DNA of 64,000 nucleotides from Cocos nucifera (Eukaryota; Streptophyta; Magnoliopsida; Arecales; Arecaceae). Below, in pieces: positions 57,569 to 64,000 of this stretch. The stretch is from NCBI GenBank assembly GCA_006176705.1, contig QRFJ01007096.1, positions 1-64,000 of the forward strand, read 5' to 3'. The notes under the pieces are model-generated. The model worked only from the letters and a program-made list of their open reading frames with translations. It searched no databases and was not told where the DNA came from. A program made the translations under genes and the position numbers. How positions within the stretch are numbered: the first letter of the stretch is position 1; the number at the start of each line of letters is the position of its first letter.

Positions 57569-57846
57569 TGAAGGAAGCAGTGCAGGATTTACAGTACTAC
57601 TTTCAAAATTTTTTTTAAAAATAGTTAAAATATAGTAAAAAATTAATTAATCTAATTAATTAATTGTTGATCATATCAGAATATTAAGTTGTATACTAAG
57701 AATCTAAACATAATATGCATGCATTCATATAGATTTGAAACTTTTTACTACATTTATCTGTTCAGAACACAATACCTTTTTGCGAATTGTTGATCACCAT
57801 AATCTGAATCCACTGGATAATACTCTGGTGTTGCACCACAGCTGCA
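57569..57846 (-). repeat. A2 5' LTR, truncated by B3
   Basis: TGAAGGAAGCAGTGCAGG matches the start of 39341-41705. It stops at 57846 where the B3 LTR begins; the rest is presumably beyond B3. The five bases CTGCA (57842-57846) would be the B3 target duplication. Confidence 0.8.
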
Positions 57847-60130
57847 TGAAGAAAAAATTTTATTTCTCAAGTCAGATTCGTTCAGAATTGATTTGAGCAA
57901 GAAAAATATTTTTTAAATTTTTCTTCTTAGATTTAAATTAGATCTGAGACTTTTCAGATCTAATTTTATCAATCTAATAAAATAAAATAAAAATAAATTA
58001 AATTTAATTTAATTTATACCTTGTTATTAGATAATCCTATTATCCTATGATGATCCTGTTGTTTGCCTAAGGTTCTAGATGTAGCCATGCAATCGCCTAG
58101 CCTCTATCGATATCCACTTAGGCAGGATCTGAAGATCTCTTCCTTCTCAATCTATCCTCCAAAGATTAGATCTGAATCTAATCTTGAAGATTTTCAAAAT
58201 AGCTTTTGAAGATCTGGTGTCGTCTCTTGCAGCAGTGCTGCTTTCTTTCTTTTCTATCACCTTTCTCTTGCTTGGATCGCACCAAACTGAAGCCCAAAAA
58301 TCTTTTGGGCATGGAGAGGAGAGAGGGAATCAGAGATAGGCATGGAGAAGAGGGAAGAGGGGCTATATGGCATGGGCAAAAAACCAAGCATCATAATCCT
58401 AGGCATAGACAGGATTTATATAGATCCTGCTGCACCATGCAGTGCCACATCATCTCAGCTAATCATGGCTCTCTATACAATCGATCTAAATCTAATTGGT
58501 GGGATGACATCATTTGATCCAATCAGATTAGAGTCCCTCATAAACCTCCTTAGGTGGTGGTAAGATTGGTCAAAGATGAGTTTTTGGCACCACCTAAGTT
58601 GAATGCATCAAGTAACTGGAGTCCCATCCATATGGGACTCCAAGCTCTATCCTCTTTGGACGCATGCCTCCCTAGGTATGCACCCCCTTTCTTTCCTCCT
58701 TTTAGTAGGACAAAAATCAAAACTCTCTCCTATGGGTGCATGACATATGGGCAGATATCTAAGTGTCAAAGGTCAATGTTTGACCAAAGTCAAAAGATAA
58801 GATTTAACAGATGATGAAAAATGGCAGATGTTGTTTCAAATTTATCTCATAAATTAAGATAATCCTTTTCTGATTTGGACAAGATCTAGTTAGACCAAGT
58901 AAAGATTCCTGAGTGAGCCCAAACATATTTGGCTCAGTCGAGACAACTTTTAATGAATGTTAAAGGAGAATATTAGGCTCAATTATGTGCTAGCATGATT
59001 TTCTTGAACCTAATTGAATCTTATTCAAATCAATTGAACTGGGTTAGTCTAATTGATGATATCCAGATCCAAACCCTTATTTGTGTGATTTAGTTAGATT
59101 CAATTCTGTATGGTAATGGGATATGTCATGATCTCTATCATCGATATCATCGAAACACCTTTCGATGGATCAGAACTTTTTTGATTTAGACAATTAGTAT
59201 GATCGATCATCCAAATCATTCTAATTACTTCCAAAATTCATCAGTGACACCTAGCAGTATATGGTGGCAACCCATCAGAACTAAGAATGAACCTCTCAGT
59301 GCGGCAACCTATGTGATTAAGTTCCTCTATCATGAGCCCCAATCGAATTAGGGTTAGGGTGATCTCATTAAACCCTAATTTTCATCATATGAATTAATCA
59401 TTTGATTCAAGTTCGATGTGAAAATTCTAATAGAAACTCTTTCTATCATTTCACTCTGCCATGGCCATAGGCTTATGAACTTGATTCTCATGATCATTGT
59501 AGGGCTGCTCCTCATCTATCGAGGTAGATAGATCTCCTATTGGTGTAATCCAATTCCTACAATGAACATGCTATAGCCAACATACACCTCAGGATTCTGA
59601 ATGGCTAGGAGATCGAGTTATGGTGTAGTCAAATTATAACACCCTCAAGGTGAACTATCGATACATCTCAGGTCAAAGAACTAGACACACCACTGCAGCT
59701 TCGAGCCAGTCATCGACGAGAAGGTGAACTTCCTCATGATTGCTCGAGGTGGTTACGCTCAGTGCCCTCGTTATCTAACGAGTATCTATACTCTCGCTCC
59801 GATGTCTCTACACCATAGACTCAAGACTTATCTATCCTAAAGAAGTGATTGTACACCAATCTTTCGGATTAATCACCATCCTCATGATGATCCTACGGTC
59901 AGGAGCATTTTATAAGTTAATAATGAAAATTCATATCTTAAATTTTCAACTCTTGAAAATATAAACTATCATTACCATTAACTCAAGGGATGTATCACAG
60001 ACACTTTTAAATACATACTGTAATAGAAAATAACCCATTTTATTATTTATAGTCAAAATTATAATTTTGTTCTTAGATATGTATTATAAGTGTCAGCCAA
60101 TTCTGGCTTCTAGGATACACATATCTAACA
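57847..60130 (-). repeat. B3 3' LTR
   Basis: TGAAGAAAAAATTTTATTTC to ATCTAACA, 2,284 bp. TATATAAA (minus strand) at 58415-58422 is the likely promoter core. The open frames 58206-58814 lie inside the LTR and are not genes. Confidence 0.9.
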
Positions 60131-60149
60131 AACTCTCACTTGACCTAAA

Positions 60150-60615
60150 GCCAATTGACTACAAATCTAAATCCCATCTTCTTAAGGTGGGCTTTGATTT
60201 TCTACTGGCCCAATGGCTTTGTGAGTGGGTCTGCCTTATTATTTGCGGTGTCAACTCTCTTGATCTCGACGTAACCTTTCTCGAGGTAATCACGGATGAG
60301 ATGGTATTGCTGCTTGATGTGCTTGGATTTCTGGTGAGACCTCCTCGGCTCCTTAGCAAGGACTATGGTGTCATTGTTGTCATAATATAGAGGAATGGCA
60401 TCTGATGGCATCACTTCGATCTCTGCGGTAAATTTCTTATACCAGAATGCCTCCTTCGCAGCCTCTGACGTAGTGATGCACTCAGCTTCCATGGTGGAAT
60501 CTACTATCACTGTCTGCTTGGAACTCTTCCAACTAACAGCACCACCATTACACACAAATAGACTCTCAAATTTTGACTTTCGATCATCTATATCGGACAT
60601 AAAATTCGAGTCAGT
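60150..60615 (-). pseudogene. pol: B3 RNase H
   Basis: Frame 60202-60600 holds MSDIDDRKSKFESLFVCNGG, DSTMEAECITTSEAAKEAFW (MEAEY changed to MEAEC), YYDNNDTIVLAKEPRRSHQK (CDNNG changed to YDNND, plus a 3-bp insertion giving an extra Arg) and NNKADPLTKPLGQ. The domain is largely open but several conserved positions are altered. Confidence 0.8.
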
Positions 60616-61700
60616 AAACCCTAGACTTGGAGTTCTCCATTACCAAAAATCAACAATATATCCTTAGTTCTTCTCAAGTACTTAAAGATACATTTCATAG
60701 AAGTCCAGTATTCTTCATCTATATTTGACTGATATCTGCTCGTAACACTCACAGCATGGGTTATATCAGGCTGTGTACAAAACATGGCATACATGAGGCT
60801 TCCTATTGCTGAAGCATAAGGGATCTTGCTCATGCATTCTATCTCCTCAGGTGTGCTAGGGCACTTCTTCTTGGAGAGATGAATGCCATGTCTGAAGGAT
60901 ACCAAACCCCTCTTGGAGTTTTTCATGCTAAACCTTTTTAGCACTTTCTCTATGTACATCTTCTGTAAAAAACCTAGCATCCTATTCGGTCTATCTATAT
61001 AGACCTTAATTCCTAGAATGAAGGATGCTTCTCCTAGGTTTTTCATAGAGAATTCTTTGGATAACCACATTTTAACTATGGTCAACATGAAAATATCAAT
61101 CTCAATAAGGAGGATATCATCCATGTACAATATGAGGAAGACAATAGCGCTCCCACTGATCTTTTTGAAGACACATGATTTCTCCTCATTTTTGATGAAA
61201 TCAAATAATTTGATCACATCATTAAAATGAGTATTTTAGCTCTGAGATGCTTGCTTAAGTCTATATATGGATCTTTGCAGCTTGCATACTTTGTGATCAG
61301 CATTACTGAATATGAAACCTAGCAGTTGTTCCATATAGATATCTTCCTCAAGGTATCCATTTAAGAGTGCCATTTTCATGTCCATTTGCCATATTTCATA
61401 ATCAAAATAGACTGCAATAGTAAGCAATATGCGGATGGATTTTAACATAGCTACTGACGAAAAGGTATCCTGATAGTCAATGCTTTCGTGCTGACTATAC
61501 CATTTTGCCACTAATCTAGCTTTGAATGTCTCCACATTTTTATCTGCATAAATCTTTCTCCTGTAGATCTATTTACACCAAATAGGTACTATACCTTCTG
61601 ATGGATCTACCAAGGTCCAGACTTGGTTTGAGTATATCGAGTCAATTTCTGACTTCATTGCCTCCAACCATTTCTCGGAGTCGATATCCGATATCACCTC
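60616..61700 (-). pseudogene. pol: B3 reverse transcriptase, frameshifted
   Basis: Frame 60621-61217 includes LILYMDDILLIEIDIFMLTI (YVDD reads YMDD), KMYIEKVLKRFSMKNSKRGL and ASAIGSLMYAMFCTQPDITH. Frame 61236-61535 gives METFKARLVAKWYSQHESID and QMDMKMALLNGYLEEDIYME. Sequence left in other frames to 61700 carries the RT start. Stops at 61236 and 61535 break it. Confidence 0.82.
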
Positions 61701-62850
61701 ATCATAGATTTTGGGATCATCACCATGAACCCCATTACCTATGAGGAATATTTTCTCTATTTTTTCTGAAATAGTACCTAAGTACCTCTTAGGGGGATGA
61801 AAAATTTTTTTTGATCTATGAGATGGAGGAGGTAGTGATTATATTGGCTTAACCTGATTTGGTTCCATGGGGTCCTTAGCTCATTGCTCTTGTGAGACTT
61901 TCTCCTCGAGCTTGATCTGCTTTCCAATGCCGCTATCTTGAATAAACTATTTTTCAAGAAAGATGGCATGTCGACTCATAATCACATTGTGGTCTTCTGA
62001 AATGTAGAAATAATATCCTAATGACTCTTTAGGATATCCTATAAATCGAGCTCTAAAGGACCTAAAGTCTAACTTGTCTGTTTGTTGTCTTTTGACATGA
62101 GCCGAACAATCCCAAATTTTAAGATGACTCAGACTTGGTTTCTTACCATGCCATATCTCATACGGTGTGGTAAGAACGATTTTAGAGAGAACCCTATTCA
62201 ATATATATATAGCAGTTAACAGACTATGTCCCCAAAGAAAATTAGGAAGGTCTGTGAAGCTCATCATGGATCGGACCATATCTAATAGGGTCCGATTCTT
62301 CTATTCTGAAACCCCATTGAGTTGAGGTATTTCAAGTGGAGTCCATTGAGAGATTATGTCATTTTGCTTGAGATAGTCTAGGAATTCTCGACTAAGGTTT
62401 CACCTCCTCGATCTGATTGAAGAATCTTAATGAATTTTCCAATTTGCTTTTTGACTTCATTTCTGAATTTCTTGAACTTTTCAAAAGCTTCAGACTTGTG
62501 TCTCATAAGATACACATACCCATACTAAGATAAATCATCAGTAAAGATTATGAAGTAGATAAAGTTGCCTTTAATCAACATCAAATGGGCCGCACACATC
62601 AGTATGTACTAGAGCAAGTAGATTCGTGGCCTTTTTTCCATGTCCTATAAAAGGGAGCTTAGTCATTTTGCCATGAAGACAAGATTGGATATGACTCGAA
62701 AGTCAACGAACTTAATAGCCTGATTTTCTTTAATTTGTTAATCCCATATTCTGCTATATGATCTAGTCTTAGGTGCCATAGATACCTATCATTTGGAGTA
62801 TCCCTGGGTCATTTTGATCTTATGGCATTCATATTTTGCTCGATATTAAA
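61701..62850 (-). pseudogene. pol: B3 integrase and linker, frameshifted
   Basis: The carboxy part is at 61947-62279 (MVRSMMSFTDLPNFLWGHSL, WHGKKPSLSHLKIWDCSAHV). The core (about 62285-62640) and zinc part (about 62640-62850) are in several frames. The Cys pair region near 62680 has lost sequence: GACAAGATT is joined directly to GGATATGACTC, where B2 has ACAAATT between. The linker at 61778-61969 is decayed. Confidence 0.75.
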
Positions 62851-63285
62851 AATAGATACATCAATATGTAACTGATAGAGACCGTTAATGAAGAAACCAT
62901 TTATAATTTTATTTTTTTATAAAGAATATTATAATGGTCCTTAAGAAAACTAATTACATAGCCTTCTTATGCTAAATATGAAATAAAAATTAAATTCCTG
63001 CTTGCAGCAGGCACATAGTAACAATCACTAAGTACTAAATCTAAACCAGATGGTAGTCGAAGAGGATAGGTTCCCACGACCACAGCAGCAACTCTTGCTT
63101 CATTTTCGATGCGTAGGATCATCTTATCATCCCTCAGCCTCCTACTATCCTTAAAACCCTGCATGGAAGTACACAAATGAGCACTAAAATCAGAGTCAAG
63201 CAGCCAACTGGATGCAGAAGAAATCATAAGGTTAGATTCAATAATGAGCATACCTCCAGAAGGACCTGTCTCCTTATTCTTCAAG
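62851..63285 (-). pseudogene. pol: B3 aspartic protease, altered active site
   Basis: Frame 62967-63284 reads SASSWLLDSDFSAHLCTSMQ; the D-S-G signature of B2 has become D-S-D, which should abolish activity. It continues YPLRLPSGLDLVLSDCYYVP and AASRNLIFISYLA. The downstream linker to integrase is in other frames. Confidence 0.82.
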
Positions 63286-64000
63286 GTGGCAAGGTATATA
63301 GGGCAGTTCTGCTTCTAGTGGCTGTCAGTATTATCATGAAAATACTTTTCTTTGTCAGTGGCCTTCTTCTTCAACTCTGCCTTCTTTTTCTTTCTATCTT
63401 CCACCTTTTATCTTTTCATAGACTTCTTCTTCTTTTCAAAAGACTTTTTCTTGGAAGAAGTCCATTCCATAGCAAGCACTGAGCCTTTAAAACCTTTCAT
63501 AGAAAGCTCAGCAGTAACCAGCATGTTCATAAGTTTGGCCAGAGTACTCTGAAGTTTATGCATATGGTAGTTCATGATAAATTTCTCATACACATCAGTC
63601 AAGGATTGTAGAATTATGTCATTCTATAGATCCTGGTCTAACTTCACTCCAAACTTCTCAAGCTCTTCCAAGTCCTTGATCATCATCAGACAATGATCTT
63701 GGACTGACTGCCCATCACGTATTTTAGCCTTAAAAAGTTATTTGGTGATATGATATTTGGCTGTGCGACTCTATTCATCAAACAACTCTTGCAGGCAAGC
63801 CAACATTTAGCAGACAGTCTTGATATCTTTATGTTGGTGCTGAAGCTCATCAAACATCAAGTCCAACATGTAGTATCTAACCTTGTTATCTTCATCCATC
63901 CATTTATCAAGAGATGCTCTCTGTTCAGTAAACAGACGGGCTGGTAAGGTAGAGGGATCCTGGTCTAATATATGAGTTAACTTCTTAGAATCCAAAATAA
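63286..64000 (-). pseudogene. gag: B3 gag, partial at the window end
   Basis: Knuckle region about 63300-63350 (decayed; stops), Lys-rich stretch 63408-63470, capsid pieces 63408-63602 (MTDVYEKFIMNYHMHKLQST) and 63807-63995 (LTHILDQDPSTLPARLFTEQ, KVRYYMLDLMFDELQHQHKD). The amino end and leader lie beyond 64000. Frame changes near 63600 and 63800. Confidence 0.8.

Larger units (their letters stand above)
39341..57846 (-). mobile_element. Ty1/copia LTR retrotransposon, family A copy 2 (A2), with a nested Tat element; right LTR cut by B3
   Basis: Left (3') LTR 39341-41705, internal region 41706-57568 interrupted by a gypsy element at 46708-56843, PBS 57555-57566, and the first 278 bp of the right LTR (57569-57846). 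The two LTRs start with the same TGAAGGAAGCAGTG sequence. The left target site should be AAAGT (39336-39340); its partner is outside the window. Once the nested element is removed the internal length (about 5.7 kb) fits A1. Confidence 0.88.
57847..64000 (-). mobile_element. Ty1/copia LTR retrotransposon, family B copy 3 (B3), runs off the window
   Basis: 3' LTR 57847-60130 followed by RNase H, RT, integrase, protease and gag on the minus strand, cut by the window end inside gag. Order and sequence match B1 and B2. The frames are broken in several places. Confidence 0.9.

Noticed and set aside
58206..58814. Three overlapping plus-strand frames of 73-103 codons
   Set aside because: Within the B3 LTR; not conserved in the B1 or B2 LTRs.
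1..64000. Host protein-coding genes
   Set aside because: Every frame with recognisable motifs belongs to a transposable element; nothing else showed domain or exon structure.

Overview
This window is plant nuclear DNA made almost entirely of transposable elements. The plant origin follows from the element lineages: Ty1/copia elements primed by initiator tRNA-Met, Ty3/gypsy elements of the Athila and Tat lineages, and a PIF/Harbinger element with its MYB-like partner gene. The AT-rich composition and the copia families suggest a monocot, possibly a palm, but that is a guess. I found no host gene, tRNA, rRNA or CRISPR array.

Layout. (1) 1-8089: copia family A, copy A1, minus strand, old and decayed; its 3' LTR lies almost wholly outside the window. 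(2) 8090-8644: end of a plus-strand copia LTR followed by its primer-binding site (PBS). (3) 8645-10056 and 20061-about 22930: a decayed PIF/Harbinger element (transposase and MYB/SANT-like gene, minus strand), split by copia copy B1 (10057-20055; TSD GTCGT). (4) About 22990-24067 and 34496-39340: an Athila-type gypsy element on the plus strand (5' LTR, PBS, gag, protease, part of RT). Its LTR is split by copia copy B2 (24068-34490; TSD GGGTT/GGATT) and its RT by copia copy A2 (starts 39341). (5) A2 continues to 57846. Its leader is split by a Tat-type gypsy element on the plus strand (46708-56843; TSD ATAAC/ACAAC), and its right LTR is cut at 57847 by copia copy B3, which runs off the window end.

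The insertion order can be read from the nesting: Athila came before A2 and B2; A2 came before the Tat element and B3; Harbinger came before B1. All five copia copies lie on the minus strand and both gypsy elements on the plus strand. Every element is broken. B1 is best preserved: its integrase and RNase H reading frames are open with catalytic residues in place, but it lacks the protease through a deletion of about 397 bp.

The most interesting observation is a probable intron in the copia leader. In A1, A2, B1 and B2, from two diverged families, a splice-donor sequence (AAG|GTAAGT; one decayed copy) sits in a conserved leader block. A pyrimidine-rich acceptor lies exactly 2 nt (family A) or 4 nt (family B) before the gag start codon, giving candidate introns of 886, 881, 795 and 791 bp. 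Other points of note are two tandem arrays in the 3' region of the Tat element, a 45-bp repeat array in its LTRs, a 116-bp higher-order repeat in one A-family LTR, and TG-to-TA changes at the outer ends of 5' LTRs where insertion created a CAG site.
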